Source of the DNA: UBA5614 sp034678545
Lineage (GTDB): Bacteria > Cloacimonadota > Cloacimonadia > Cloacimonadales > Cloacimonadaceae
DNA length: 50,675 nucleotides
Direction of reading: 5' to 3'
Assembly: GCA_034678545.1 (NCBI GenBank)
Contig: JAXDBS010000054.1
Location: 1 to 50,675, forward strand
Shown here: piece after piece, positions 8,918 through 18,276 of the stretch
How positions within the stretch are numbered: the first letter of the stretch is position 1
Layout: the number at the start of each line of letters is the position of its first letter
Position numbers and translations under genes: made by a program
The notes under the pieces: generated by a model
The model's database searches: none
What the model was told of the DNA's origin: nothing
Seen by the model: only the letters and a program-made list of their open reading frames with translations

Positions 8918-9251
8918 TCTGCCTGATTTTATTCCTTCTGCAGTATTTTAAGATAAATATCAATCCCTGTAGACCATAGCCATTATTGTATAAATTGGAC
9001 TTCCCTACAGAATGGGAAAGGCCTTAGGCAAATATTCGACATCTTCCCGGCTTACAGGAAAAGCCCAATTCATCAGCTTTTTCCCTAACAAATCCTGCTT
9101 TGCTCCTAATGGCATTACGGACCCATTACGGACTTTGTCCGTAATGGGTCCGTATTGGGTAAGTAATGCTATCAAGGAAGAGGGCTTGCTTATGCAGCGG
9201 ATTTTAGAGGATGACATTCAGGCAGTCACAGGTAGAATTACTTTACCTGAG
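8918..9251. other. Intergenic region between convergent cyclase and rarA genes
   Basis: About 330 bases between convergent genes. Its main content is a long perfect-to-near-perfect palindrome (9113-9157). Small open frames cross it on both strands but lack a ribosome-binding site and overlap the palindrome. No RNA gene is recognised. Confidence 0.6.
9113..9157. repeat. Long palindrome built from CATTACGGAC units
   Basis: Two 21-base arms (9113-9133 and 9137-9157) with one mismatch and a three-base TTT loop. The inner 15 bases, GGACCCATTACGGAC, are perfect. Each arm is itself a tandem pair of the unit CATTACGGAC(C). A related palindrome at 49900-49942 shares 20 of 22 core bases, so this is a dispersed element. 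Lying between convergent genes it could also act as a bidirectional terminator, although no T-run follows. Confidence 0.8.
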
Positions 9252-10571
9252 TCAGTCATTTTTTTGTTTGTCTCTCAGCTTTTTCCACCATTCGAGGCGT
9301 TTGGCGATCTCTTTTTCAAAACCGAAATCGCCTGGTTTATAATAGCTTTTTTCCGGCATGGAATCGGGAAAGTACTTCTGGTAGAAATATTTATTGTCAT
9401 ACTCGTGATCGTAGTGGTAATCCTTTCCGTAATTGAGGTCTTTCATCAGGCGGGTGGGTGCGTTTCTGATGTGCAGGGGCACTCCGAGGTGGGAGGTCTT
9501 GCGGGCGTCGGCGGCAGCCTCTTCATAAGCTGAATAAAGCGAATTGCTCTTGGGCGCAGTGGCCAGGTAGACCACCAGCTGGGCGAGGGCGGTGGAGCAT
9601 TCCGGCATGCCCATGAAATGGACAGCCTCCCGCACCGCAATGGCCTGGACCAGCGCCTGCGGATCCGCCAGGCCGATATCCTCGCTGGCAAAGCGCATCA
9701 GCCGGCGCACTACGTAGAGCGGATCCTCGCCCGCCTCCAGCATGCGGGTCAGCCAGTAGAGCGCCGCCTGGGGGTCGCTTCCGCGCAGTGACTTATGCAG
9801 GGCGGAGATCACATTGTAGTGCTCTTCCTTGTTTTTGTCATAATACATCGTCTGCTTGGCATAAACCTTGGCGAGAGCCTGGGTGTCAATGTGGGGATGC
9901 TTTTTGAGGAAGGGTGCCAGCAGTTCCAAATCGTTAAGGGCTCGGCGCGCGTCCCCTCCGCTTTGGATGACCATCCATTCGATGATCTCTTCATCCTGCG
10001 CCAGACCAAGCTCTTCAAAGCCGCGGCTGATAATGTTTTTCAGGTCGCCGGCTGAGAGCATTTCCAGGACAAAAACATGGCAGCGCGAGAGCAGGGGCGA
10101 GATCACTTCAAAGGAGGGATTCTCAGTGGTTGCGCCGATCAGGATGATGGCGCCGCTTTCCACATAGGGCAGAAAGGCGTCCTGCTGCGATTTGTTGAAG
10201 CGGTGGATCTCGTCTATGAACAGCAGCGTCGGCAGGTTCTTGGCCCGGTGCCGGTACTCGGCTTCCTTCATCACGTTCTTGACATCCGTGATGCTGCTGA
10301 GCACAGCGCTGAAATGGACGAACGGCAGCTTCGAGCTTTGCTCGATGATCTTGGCAATGGTGGTTTTACCGGTGCCGGGCGGACCCCAGAGAATGAAGGA
10401 ATGGTAGTCATTGTGCTCGATCATGTGGCGGAGCAATGAATCCCGGGACAGGAGTTTGGCCTGTCCCTTCAGCTCTTCCAGGGTGTGGGGGCGGAGCTTT
10501 TCCGCCAATGGAATGCTGGTCAGCGGCTCGGTTTTTTCACTGTCAAATATGTTTCTTTGGTCTTTGCGCAT
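9252..10571 (-). CDS. rarA: Replication-associated recombination protein A (MgsA/RarA AAA+ ATPase)
   Basis: A 439-residue clamp-loader-like AAA+ ATPase that acts at stalled forks. Walker A is G-P-P-G-T-G-K-T (63-70), Walker B L-L-F-I-D-E-I-H (116-123), sensor 1 G-A-T-T-E-N-P-S (about 146-153) and the arginine finger is at about R163. The C-terminal tetramerisation region contains the characteristic S-A-L-H-K-S-L-R-G-S-D block and the N-A-P-T-R-L-M-K segment. Length is typical. Its start overlaps the end of rsmI by 29 bases, so the two are translationally coupled in a leftward unit. Confidence 0.96.
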   Translation of the reverse strand: MRKDQRNIFDSEKTEPLTSIPLAEKLRPHTLEELKGQAKLLSRDSLLRHMIEHNDYHSFILWGPPGTGKTTIAKIIEQSSKLPFVHFSAVLSSITDVKNVMKEAEYRHRAKNLPTLLFIDEIHRFNKSQQDAFLPYVESGAIILIGATTENPSFEVISPLLSRCHVFVLEMLSAGDLKNIISRGFEELGLAQDEEIIEWMVIQSGGDARRALNDLELLAPFLKKHPHIDTQALAKVYAKQTMYYDKNKEEHYNVISALHKSLRGSDPQAALYWLTRMLEAGEDPLYVVRRLMRFASEDIGLADPQALVQAIAVREAVHFMGMPECSTALAQLVVYLATAPKSNSLYSAYEEAAADARKTSHLGVPLHIRNAPTRLMKDLNYGKDYHYDHEYDNKYFYQKYFPDSMPEKSYYKPGDFGFEKEIAKRLEWWKKLRDKQKND

Positions 10572-11319
10572 GTTTTTGCCTTTTGCTGGAGATACGCTCC
10601 AGGATGAGGACGAACTCGCCCTTGGGCAGTTTTTCAGCCTTTCTGGAGAGTTCGCCCAGGGTGCCGCAGAGGATGGTTTGCCCTGCTTGAGTGAGTTGGA
10701 AAAGCAATCTCGCGGAGCGCGTCACGCCGATCACGACTGTCATGTCTGCCAGTAAAGCTTTCAGGCGGTAAGGCGCTTCCAGAAAGACTATATCGAGGTT
10801 ACTCATGTTTTTGAGCATGGCAAGCTCGGACCTGCGTTCCTCTTTTTTGGTGGAAAGAAAGCCGTAATACAGGAAACGCTCAACCACAATCCCGCTGGCC
10901 ACGAGCGCCGCCATCAGAGATGAGGCGCCAGGAACCGGATGTACAGGCACCTGAAAGTCGAGGCATAAACGGACCAGTTCCGCCCCGGGATCGGCAAAAC
11001 AGGGAGTGCCGGCGTCGCTGATCAGAGCGATGGCCCTTTCTTTTGTGATTAAAAGATCTTGGAACATCTGCCTGATCGCGGCAGGCCGGGTATGCTCATT
11101 CAGCTGGTATAAAGGTTTCTCGATCCCGTAAGATCGGAATAACCTCAGTGCTGCACGCCGCTCTTCACAGATGATGGCCTGACACGAAACCAGGGTTTGC
11201 AGGGCTCGGAGCGTGATGTCCAACGGGTTGCCGATCGGCACTGCCACCGGATAAAGACCTGCCGGCAGCAATCCGGGTTGCAGATTGCCGCCGGCAGGTG
11301 CTGTGGAAGTTTCTTTCAT
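10543..11319 (-). CDS. rsmI: 16S rRNA (cytidine(1402)-2'-O)-methyltransferase
   Basis: A 258-residue SAM-dependent methyltransferase of the tetrapyrrole-methylase fold that modifies the ribosomal P site. Diagnostic blocks are P-I-G-N-P-L-D-I-T-L-R-A-L near residue 30, C-E-E-R-R, I-S-D-A-G-T-P-C-F-A-D-P-G near 100-112, P-G-A-S-S-L-M-A-A-L, and F-Y-G-F-L-S/E-A-P-Y-R-L. The usual A-T-P-I-G-N-L is slightly changed to A-V-P-I-G-N-P. It lies 6 bases after the YfhO-like gene and overlaps rarA. Confidence 0.94.
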   Translation of the reverse strand: MKETSTAPAGGNLQPGLLPAGLYPVAVPIGNPLDITLRALQTLVSCQAIICEERRAALRLFRSYGIEKPLYQLNEHTRPAAIRQMFQDLLITKERAIALISDAGTPCFADPGAELVRLCLDFQVPVHPVPGASSLMAALVASGIVVERFLYYGFLSTKKEERRSELAMLKNMSNLDIVFLEAPYRLKALLADMTVVIGVTRSARLLFQLTQAGQTILCGTLGELSRKAEKLPKGEFVLILERISSKRQKHAQRPKKHI

Positions 11320-11325
11320 TGTGCT

Positions 11326-13833
11326 TTAAACGGCGGCTGGCTTGACCTCTTTAAGCCGTTTCAGAAAATACAGGGCAGCTCCTGCCGCCAGCGACAGCGC
11401 GGCCAGCAGCAATCCCGCCAGGCTGAGCCGGTTGCTCAGCGTATAGCTGCGGGGCTCAAACTTCATTTCCAGTTTGTGTTTTCCGGCCGGAACGGCCACG
11501 CCGCGCAGGATGTAATTGGCAGGATAGATTTTGGTTTCCTTGCCGTCGATAAATGCTTTCCAGCCGGCAGGGTAATAGATCTCGCTCACGGTCAGGAAAG
11601 CGGGTTTGTCCGCCTGCACCTCAAAGGCCACGTAATGCATGTCGAATCCGACGGGCTTCACATCCCTGAGGGCGGGAGCAGACACGCCGGTTACCTTTTC
11701 CTCCACAATGGCGGTCAGGGCGGGATTGAAGCGGTCGGAGTTTATTATCGAGAAGATGCTGTCCGGCTTCGTTTCCACGATCAGGCTGTCCACAAACCAG
11801 GCGCGCGGCAGGGCGGAGTAATTCCTGTGCACGATTATGGCGTCTTCGTTACTGCTGAACACAGGCTGAAGGTTGGGAAACATCAGGCTGTCCGGAAAAA
11901 GCAAGTATTTCACATTCAGCATATTCAGCAGGTTCCAGTTGATTTTCTGCTGCATCAGCTGTGCGTCCAGGCAGTGTTCCAGAACATCCTGGTAACGCTT
12001 GATCTTGGCTCCGGAATAGCCTTGGATGGTCTGATGATGATAAGCCCATTTGCCTTTGACGCCAAGCTCGTCATTTTGTCTGTTGCTCAGCGGATAGATC
12101 CGGTAGTTTTCCTTATCGGAATGCAGAAACTCGTCATAATCACGTTTGGCGAATCGGGATTCGTAATCCGCAGGTGACTCCAGGGTCCGGAAATTCTTGC
12201 CCGTATAAATCCATAAGTCAATGAATGTAATGATCAGGATCAGGATCAGAAACAGCGTTTTGCTCAGGTTCCTGCGCAGGAACAGCACGGCAAATCCAAG
12301 CCCGGAGACTAAAAGCAGCAGACTGATCCAGCCGCTTTTGTAAAGCAGGTCGAGGCGCTCCATCCTGATCCTTTCGATCGTAGGCGCGATGTCTGCCTGG
12401 GTTGCCCGCCCCTGCTGAATGTATGTTTGCAGTTCATTCTCAACACTGGCTTTTTGAGCCTCCGTAATGAAAGGCAATCCCTTGAAAGCAGATTTGCCCA
12501 GCACCAGGAACAACAGGAAGACAACTGCTACTATTATGAAGACAGTCTGCATTTTCTTTAAAAACGCCTTGTCATCAAGTTTGACTTTGTCGATGATATT
12601 GGCCAGACCGAAGGCGGCCAGCAGGGGCAGGCAGAACTGCATGATCACGAGGATCATGGAGGGGACGCGGAATTTGTTGAAATAAGGGAAATGCTTGAAG
12701 AGGAAATCAGAGATAAACCCGCCGTATTTTCCCAGAGACATGACCAGCGACAGCAGGCAGGCGATCCAGAGGAACCAGGCGAATCGCTTGCGCTTGCCCA
12801 TGAGCGCGAAGAAAGCGAGGACCAGGACTAAGATGCCGCTGTAATTGTAGATCTGCGTAAAGGTCATGTCGCCCCAGTAAGTGTTGTTGATGCCGCCAAA
12901 GAAATCGGGGATGAAGAACGAGATGATTTCCTGGGGCGGGAAACTCCAGCTTTGGGCGTAAGCCTTGTCCAATCCTCCGTCCGCTCCGCGGATGGAATAG
13001 GGATTGTATTCCCAGATGGAAAGCATCGGATTCATCACGGCCAAAGCCGTGAAGCCAAAGGCGAAGACAAGCAGCAGCGTGAACAGCAGGAACTTCTTCC
13101 AATCTTTGCTGCCAGTTGTCTCGATCAGGTTGTACAGCCAATACAGGCCAAGGAAAAGATACAGGTAGTAACTGATCTGCGGATGGTTTTCCCTCAGCTG
13201 CAAAATCAGGAAAGAACTGGCCAGGCCGAGACCCAGCAAACCCGGTCTTTTTCTGAGATATAAGATGCTCCAAAATACCCAGGGGATCCACATCATGGCC
13301 TTGAATTTCGTATTGTGCCCGATTTCCAGCAGTCCGGTCCAGTGAAAGCAAAAAACGAAGGCAACCGCTCCGAAAAACGAGGTGAAACCGTCCAGTCCCA
13401 AATGCCGGAGCAGCAGAAAGATCCCGAATCCTCCAATCAGCAGCATGAAGATGCGCCAGTCCAGAAAATAGTAAATCGCCTTGAAGGCCTGGGCGAAAAA
13501 GGGATAAGTGGTAGGTAGCGAAATCAGGTAGCTGGGCATGCCGCTGAACATGTTGGGTTGCCAAAGGGCGTTGTCCTTGTGCGTTTTATTGTACTCTGTG
13601 ATGCGGTGGGCGGCACCCTGCCACTGGGTAATATCGGTTGCGGGGGGGGCTTTTTTGCCGAAGGCGACAGGAAAATACAGTAAGCACACTATTACGAATA
13701 GCAGGATCAGATAAATCCAGGAACGCTGCTCCAGGAATGTCTGAACGGGGTTGGGAGCAACAGCGGCCTGCCCCGGGCGGTATTTCTTATCCGGGAGTTT
13801 GGGTTTGGACTTCTTTCCGGATGAGTGGCTCAT
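11326..13833 (-). CDS. YfhO-like multi-pass membrane protein (GT-C-type)
   Basis: A large protein of about 835 residues with some 12-13 hydrophobic segments, an early loop containing D-I-T-Q-W, and a soluble C-terminal beta domain before a final transmembrane helix. This layout matches YfhO family membrane proteins, thought to be glycosyltransferases acting on lipid-linked sugars at the cell surface. The ATG at 13833 is preferred: GAGG lies five bases before it. The longer GTG start at 13839 would overlap that ribosome-binding site. First gene of the YfhO-rsmI-rarA leftward unit. The sugar substrate is unknown. Confidence 0.85.
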   Translation of the reverse strand: MSHSSGKKSKPKLPDKKYRPGQAAVAPNPVQTFLEQRSWIYLILLFVIVCLLYFPVAFGKKAPPATDITQWQGAAHRITEYNKTHKDNALWQPNMFSGMPSYLISLPTTYPFFAQAFKAIYYFLDWRIFMLLIGGFGIFLLLRHLGLDGFTSFFGAVAFVFCFHWTGLLEIGHNTKFKAMMWIPWVFWSILYLRKRPGLLGLGLASSFLILQLRENHPQISYYLYLFLGLYWLYNLIETTGSKDWKKFLLFTLLLVFAFGFTALAVMNPMLSIWEYNPYSIRGADGGLDKAYAQSWSFPPQEIISFFIPDFFGGINNTYWGDMTFTQIYNYSGILVLVLAFFALMGKRKRFAWFLWIACLLSLVMSLGKYGGFISDFLFKHFPYFNKFRVPSMILVIMQFCLPLLAAFGLANIIDKVKLDDKAFLKKMQTVFIIVAVVFLLFLVLGKSAFKGLPFITEAQKASVENELQTYIQQGRATQADIAPTIERIRMERLDLLYKSGWISLLLLVSGLGFAVLFLRRNLSKTLFLILILIITFIDLWIYTGKNFRTLESPADYESRFAKRDYDEFLHSDKENYRIYPLSNRQNDELGVKGKWAYHHQTIQGYSGAKIKRYQDVLEHCLDAQLMQQKINWNLLNMLNVKYLLFPDSLMFPNLQPVFSSNEDAIIVHRNYSALPRAWFVDSLIVETKPDSIFSIINSDRFNPALTAIVEEKVTGVSAPALRDVKPVGFDMHYVAFEVQADKPAFLTVSEIYYPAGWKAFIDGKETKIYPANYILRGVAVPAGKHKLEMKFEPRSYTLSNRLSLAGLLLAALSLAAGAALYFLKRLKEVKPAAV

Positions 13834-13987
13834 GATCACCTCACAGATCTTAATTCAGGATTATCAGTTTTCTACCCTCTCCGTTGTCAGGAGTTTTAGT
13901 CAAGAGAATTGTCTGAGAAAATCGCTTGACGCACAGTCCTTTGCCTGACAAATGGCATCCACATCATCAAAACTGGAAGGGATTATT

Positions 13988-15526
13988 ATGCTGAATATAT
14001 CATTGGCACCTGACGGGACTGAATATCACCTGCCTTCACCGGAGGAGAGTGAAAAAGAAAAAAAGGCACTGAAGCAGATTACGGAAGAGCAACGCAAACT
14101 GGGGCGCAAAATCGTAGCAGTGCAGGGCATGGGTTTCGTGGGCTGCGTGATGGCCACCGTAGTGGCGGATGCGGTCGGTCCGGACGGCAAGCCGCTTTAT
14201 TTTGTGCATGGCCAGCAAAGGGCTTCCAAACGCTCTTTCTGGAAGGTTCCCACCATCAACAAGGGCGTTCCGCCAGTAAGTTCCTCCGACAAGGAAGTGC
14301 CGGAGATCTTTCACCGCTGCGTGGTCGAGAAAAAGAACTTCCGCGCCACCTGGGAGGAATACGCCTTTGAACTGGCTGACATTGTGGTGGTGGATATCCA
14401 GCTTGACGCGACCAAACCTGCTTTCGGCGAAGCGGAAAAAGGTTATTGCGACCTTACAGCCTTCCGCGAAGGCATCCGCACCCTGGGTCAGCACATCAGG
14501 CCAGACTGCATGATCCTGGTCGAGACGACTGTGCCGCCCGGCACCTGCGAAAAAGTGGTCAAGCCGATCGTGGAAGAGGAATTCGTCAAACGCGGCATCG
14601 ACATCAGCAAGCAACCGCCCCTGATCGCCCATTCCTATGAAAGGGTGATGCCGGGGGCACACTATGTGGCATCGATCCGTGATTTCTGGCGGGTCTTTTC
14701 GGGCGTGAACCAGCAGAGCAGGGATTTGTGCAGGAAGTTCCTGACCGATGTCCTGGACGTGAAGAATTACCCTCTGACCGAACTGGAAAGTACCAATGCC
14801 TCCGAACTGGCCAAGGTGATGGAAAACTCCTACCGTGCCACCAACATTGCCCTGACCCTGGAATGGGCGCGGTTCGCAGAACAGATAGGAGTGAACCTGT
14901 TCACGGTCAGGGACGCGATCCGCAAACGCCAGGGCACGCATGACAACCTCCTGCGCCCCAGTTTGGGCGTGGGCGGTTATTGCCTGACCAAGGACCCCGT
15001 CCTGGCCAACTGGTCGATGGGAGCCCTGTTCGGCGTGGAAGGCAGCCTGGGCGTTGCCATCCGCTCAGTCAATATCAATGACAAAATGCCGCTGCACACG
15101 ATCGAACTGGTCAAACAGGTGCTTACCGACCTGCGGAATGTTAAGGTAACGGTTTTGGGCGTATCCTATCTGGACAACCTCGGAGACACGAGGCATTCCC
15201 CCTCCAAGACACTGGTGGAGTTTCTGCGCAAGGATTTTGCCATCGTCAAGGTGCACGATCCATATGTGGAAGCCTGGCCCGAAGTGGAGGAGATAACCGT
15301 GTTCAGCAAATACGAAGAGGTCCTGCCTGATGCAGAGGTGGTGATCTTTGGCGTGGGCCACGATGAATACAGAAACCTCAAACCGCAGGATCTGGTGAAA
15401 ATGACAGGCACTAAGCCCCTGATCGTGGATTGCTCCAATTTCCTGTCCGACGAGGTCATCCGCCAATATAAAGAACTTGGCTGCATCGTCAAAGGCGTAG
15501 GGAAAGGACATATTAACAGCTTGTAA
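13988..15526 (+). CDS. UDP-sugar (UDP-glucose/UDP-HexNAc type) 6-dehydrogenase
   Basis: A 512-residue NAD-dependent nucleotide-sugar dehydrogenase. The Rossmann motif is Q-G-M-G-F-V-G (about 47-52), then V-V-V-D-I-Q-L-D and V-E-T-T-V-P-P-G-T-C. The central lysine helix is S-E-L-A-K-V-M-E-N-S-Y-R-A, and the catalytic cysteine is about C332 in V-G-G-Y-C-L-T-K-D-P. The C-terminal UDP-binding domain contains G-D-T-R-H-S-P-S. The start at 13988 is chosen because GGAAGGG lies just upstream; an in-frame ATG at 13952 has none. The exact sugar cannot be told. It would supply a uronic acid for surface polysaccharide, fitting the divergent YfhO-like glycosyltransferase gene. Confidence 0.9.
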   Translation: MLNISLAPDGTEYHLPSPEESEKEKKALKQITEEQRKLGRKIVAVQGMGFVGCVMATVVADAVGPDGKPLYFVHGQQRASKRSFWKVPTINKGVPPVSSSDKEVPEIFHRCVVEKKNFRATWEEYAFELADIVVVDIQLDATKPAFGEAEKGYCDLTAFREGIRTLGQHIRPDCMILVETTVPPGTCEKVVKPIVEEEFVKRGIDISKQPPLIAHSYERVMPGAHYVASIRDFWRVFSGVNQQSRDLCRKFLTDVLDVKNYPLTELESTNASELAKVMENSYRATNIALTLEWARFAEQIGVNLFTVRDAIRKRQGTHDNLLRPSLGVGGYCLTKDPVLANWSMGALFGVEGSLGVAIRSVNINDKMPLHTIELVKQVLTDLRNVKVTVLGVSYLDNLGDTRHSPSKTLVEFLRKDFAIVKVHDPYVEAWPEVEEITVFSKYEEVLPDAEVVIFGVGHDEYRNLKPQDLVKMTGTKPLIVDCSNFLSDEVIRQYKELGCIVKGVGKGHINSL

Positions 15527-15545
15527 CATAATCTCAACAAAATTC

Positions 15546-15582
15546 GCCGGCATAATAAACTGATTCCCATGCCGGCTTTTTT
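15546..15582 (+). terminator. Intrinsic terminator after the sugar dehydrogenase
   Basis: Perfect eight-base stem (GCCGGCAT with ATGCCGGC), 15-base loop and six T residues, 19 bases after the stop codon. Confidence 0.88.
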
Positions 15583-15633
15583 ATGCCTCCTAGTCAGCTT
15601 GGAGTCAAAGCATCCTGCGCCGGATAGGTTGTT

Positions 15634-16533
15634 ATGAAACATTATGTGATTATCGAGATCGGTTCCAACAGCACGAAAGCCATCCGCGGCTGGAAAGACG
15701 GTTCGCGCTGGTTCGCCGAGCCGTCCGGGATGACTCATCTGCGCCTGATGGATGGGACACGCCGGATCAGCAGTGCTTTCACGGATGAACTGATTGAACT
15801 CATTGCCAAACTCAAAGCTCCGTTCGCGCAGCTTGATCAGGTGGAATATCATATGATCGCCACCGCGGGTTTCAGGGGAGCGGAAAACGCCGGAGAGGTC
15901 TGTGAGACTGTTTTTAAGGCCTTGGGGGATCGGATCAGGATCCTGTCCGGCAGGGAAGAGGCGGGTCTTTCCTATCTGGCCGGGACGCATGATCTGAAAG
16001 ATGTCGACCATCAGTATGCCGTCCTGGATATCGGCGGAGCCAGCACAGAACTTGCCTTCAGCCCCAGTGACTTGATCAGCATCCCCTTGGCCGCTCTCCA
16101 ACTTACTCAACAATTCATCCACCACGATCCGGCAGAGCCACGTGAAGTTGCAGCTGCCGAAGCGTGTTTCCTGGAACTTCTGCAGGAACTGGCAGGCAAC
16201 ATATCCTGCAACAGGCTAATCGGCATTGGCGGGACCGTGACGAACCTGGCCAGGCTGGCCTTTCCCAGCAAGGAAGAACTGCATGGAACTGTCCTGAAGC
16301 GCCTGGACATAGCCCATTACAAGGAACTATTCGGCATATTGTCGACCAGGGAAAAACAGGAAAGCCTGGGCATCCATCCCGGCCGAGCCGATATCATCCT
16401 GGCCGGCGCGGTCATCCTTCTCTCTGTGCTGGACCATTGCAGGCTCGATGAGCTTCGGGTAAGCGACAGGGGCGTCAGGTACGGCTACTTGTACAGCCTT
16501 GAGCAGAATGAGCCTGACATTGATTCACGCTAA
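15634..16533 (+). CDS. Ppx/GppA-family phosphatase
   Basis: A 299-residue protein of the actin-like ATPase fold. Visible motifs: I-E-I-G-S-N-S-T-K near the start (phosphate 1), A-T-A-G-F-R near residue 75, S-G-R-E-E-A with the catalytic glutamate near 110, L-D-I-G-G-A-S-T-E near 135, and G-I-G-G-T-V-T-N near 195. It is the short, two-domain form without the C-terminal helical extension of E. coli Ppx. It hydrolyses polyphosphate or pppGpp; which one cannot be decided. It stands between two terminators as its own small unit with argF. Confidence 0.9.
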   Translation: MKHYVIIEIGSNSTKAIRGWKDGSRWFAEPSGMTHLRLMDGTRRISSAFTDELIELIAKLKAPFAQLDQVEYHMIATAGFRGAENAGEVCETVFKALGDRIRILSGREEAGLSYLAGTHDLKDVDHQYAVLDIGGASTELAFSPSDLISIPLAALQLTQQFIHHDPAEPREVAAAEACFLELLQELAGNISCNRLIGIGGTVTNLARLAFPSKEELHGTVLKRLDIAHYKELFGILSTREKQESLGIHPGRADIILAGAVILLSVLDHCRLDELRVSDRGVRYGYLYSLEQNEPDIDSR

Positions 16534-16584
16534 AAATCCCTTGCCCTTATCCCTGTCCGTGTAAATCTGACTTCTAAATCATAC

Positions 16585-16605
16585 ATGCGGGATTCTTATC
16601 CGCAT
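16585..16605. promoter_or_regulatory. Short inverted repeat upstream of argF
   Basis: ATGCGG (16585-16590) and CCGCAT (16600-16605) flank an AT-rich centre, 21 bases before the argF start. It could be an operator or leader hairpin; it does not match the ARG box I know. Confidence 0.25.
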
Positions 16606-16625
16606 CAAAATACAAGGAGCACAGC

Positions 16626-17630
16626 ATGCCGTTCAATCTCAAGAACAGACATTTTTTGACCCTGCTGGATTTCACACCCAGAGAGATCCAATTCCTGCTG
16701 GACCTGGCTTCTGACCTGAAGCAAGCCAAGTATGCCGGGAATGAAGTGCAACGCCTAAAAGGCAAGAACATAGCGCTTATCTTTGAAAAGGACAGCACCC
16801 GCACGCGCTGCGCGTTTGAAGTGGCGGCCTTGGACCAGGGTGCGCATGTGACCTACCTCGGTCCAACCGGCAGCCAGATGGGCAAAAAGGAATCGATCGC
16901 CGATACGGCGAGGGTCTTGGGGCGGATGTACGATGGCATCGAATACCGCGGTTACGGCCAGAGCATTGTGGAAGACCTGGCCACATACGCCGGGGTCCCG
17001 GTCTGGAACGGCCTGACCACGGAAGACCATCCCACCCAGATCCTGGCTGACTTTATGACTGCCCTTGAACACCTGAAGAAACCCCTGGAGCAGCAGGTCT
17101 GGGCTTTTGTGGGAGACGGGCGCAACAACGTGGCTAACGGGCTGATGATCGGCGCCGCCAAGATGGGGATTGACTTTCGCACGGTTGCTCCCAAGAACCT
17201 TTTCCCTGATAAGAAGCTGCTCGACAAATGCAGGGCCATCGCCAAAGAAACCGGCGCTAAGATTACGGTTACGGACAACGTTGCCGCGGGAGTCAAAGGA
17301 TGCGAAGTCATCTACACAGATGTCTGGGTTTCCATGGGCGAACCTGACAGCGTGTGGGCTGAGCGGATAAAGCTGCTGAAACCTTATCAGGTCAACGCTA
17401 AAATGATGAAGCAAACGGGCGTTAAAGAAGCTGTTTTCATGCATTGCCTGCCTTCCTTTCATGATGTCAAAACCGCCATCGGCGCCGAGATCTTCAAAAA
17501 ATACGGCCTGAACGGCATGGAAGTCACGGATGATGTCTTCGAAAGCTCCCAATCGGTTGTCTTTGACGAAGCCGAGAACCGCATGCACACAATCAAGGCG
17601 GTGATGGTGGCAACCCTCGGGCAACAATGA
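16626..17630 (+). CDS. argF: Ornithine carbamoyltransferase
   Basis: A 334-residue enzyme converting ornithine and carbamoyl phosphate to citrulline in arginine synthesis. The carbamoyl-phosphate site S-T-R-T-R is at 57-61, D-H-P-T-Q at 134-138, the ornithine-binding S-M-G-E-P loop at about 236-240 and H-C-L-P with the catalytic cysteine at 273-276. The S-M-G loop separates it from aspartate and putrescine transcarbamylases. Ribosome-binding site AAGGAG is well placed. No other arginine gene is nearby, and a strong terminator follows. Confidence 0.97.
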   Translation: MPFNLKNRHFLTLLDFTPREIQFLLDLASDLKQAKYAGNEVQRLKGKNIALIFEKDSTRTRCAFEVAALDQGAHVTYLGPTGSQMGKKESIADTARVLGRMYDGIEYRGYGQSIVEDLATYAGVPVWNGLTTEDHPTQILADFMTALEHLKKPLEQQVWAFVGDGRNNVANGLMIGAAKMGIDFRTVAPKNLFPDKKLLDKCRAIAKETGAKITVTDNVAAGVKGCEVIYTDVWVSMGEPDSVWAERIKLLKPYQVNAKMMKQTGVKEAVFMHCLPSFHDVKTAIGAEIFKKYGLNGMEVTDDVFESSQSVVFDEAENRMHTIKAVMVATLGQQ

Positions 17631-17657
17631 TGCTGAATAACGCAAAATAATGCTAGA

Positions 17658-17682
17658 GGCGGCTGCTAGGGCCGCCTTTTTT
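17658..17682 (+). terminator. Intrinsic terminator after argF
   Basis: Perfect six-base GC stem (GGCGGC with GCCGCC), seven-base loop and six T residues. Confidence 0.9.
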
Positions 17683-17802
17683 CATATCACCGGGAGTCCC
17701 AAATGAAGGCTGCAGTTTGGAGAAGATATTGCATCCAAAGTTTTTATTGACGGGATAGGTATTGGCAGAAAATAAGCCTACAGATCAAAAGGGTCAAGGT
17801 GT

Positions 17803-18276
17803 ATGAAGGATTTGTTTACGCGCAGCCTGGTCCGGATCGTTGAAGGCTTTGACAGCAAGGACCAGTGCCTGGAATACATGGCGGGGATGTTGGCGGAGAG
17901 CGGCTGCATGCAGTTTCCCGACCGTTTCCTGGCAGCAGTCAAAGGCAGGGAAGAGATCATGAGCACGGGCATTGGGCGCGGAGTCGCCATTCCGCACGCC
18001 CGGGACCTTGTGGTCAGCACCATTCGGATAGCGGTCTGCTTGCTGCAAAGTCCCCTGGATTTCGATGCGTTGGATAATAAACCGGTAAGGGTGGTCTTCA
18101 TGATTGCCGTACCGCAGAATTCCAACCAAATCTATATGATGATCCTGCGCTCGATTTCTGAATACCTGAAGCAGGACGACAAGCGGAACGAGCTGATCGA
18201 TTCCGAAAATGAAAAAGAACTATATGTGAAAGTTAAAGAGATAGAAGATGTCATTAAAAAAAATACTGAGCTTTAG
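17803..18276 (+). CDS. PTS IIA (fructose/nitrogen type) domain protein
   Basis: A 157-residue single-domain EIIA of the fructose-mannitol/PtsN type. The phospho-acceptor histidine is H65 in G-V-A-I-P-H-A-R, and the fold-typical R-V-V-F-M-I-A-V-P strand follows. No EIIB, EIIC, HPr or EI gene is nearby, so it probably has a regulatory role like PtsN and does not transport sugar itself. AAGGTG lies before the ATG. Its last 29 bases overlap the start of the PorV-like gene, so the two are translationally coupled. Confidence 0.92.
   Translation: MKDLFTRSLVRIVEGFDSKDQCLEYMAGMLAESGCMQFPDRFLAAVKGREEIMSTGIGRGVAIPHARDLVVSTIRIAVCLLQSPLDFDALDNKPVRVVFMIAVPQNSNQIYMMILRSISEYLKQDDKRNELIDSENEKELYVKVKEIEDVIKKNTEL

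Noticed and set aside
9005..9217. Small leftward open frame after rarA
   Set aside because: It contains the palindrome, and its codons appear to be set by the repeat; no start signal.
9012..9533. Rightward open frame starting upstream of rarA
   Set aside because: It runs through the palindrome and into rarA antisense; no ribosome-binding site.
15166..16125. Minus-strand open frame across the dehydrogenase end and the phosphatase
   Set aside because: It crosses a strong rightward terminator and two real genes; a shadow.
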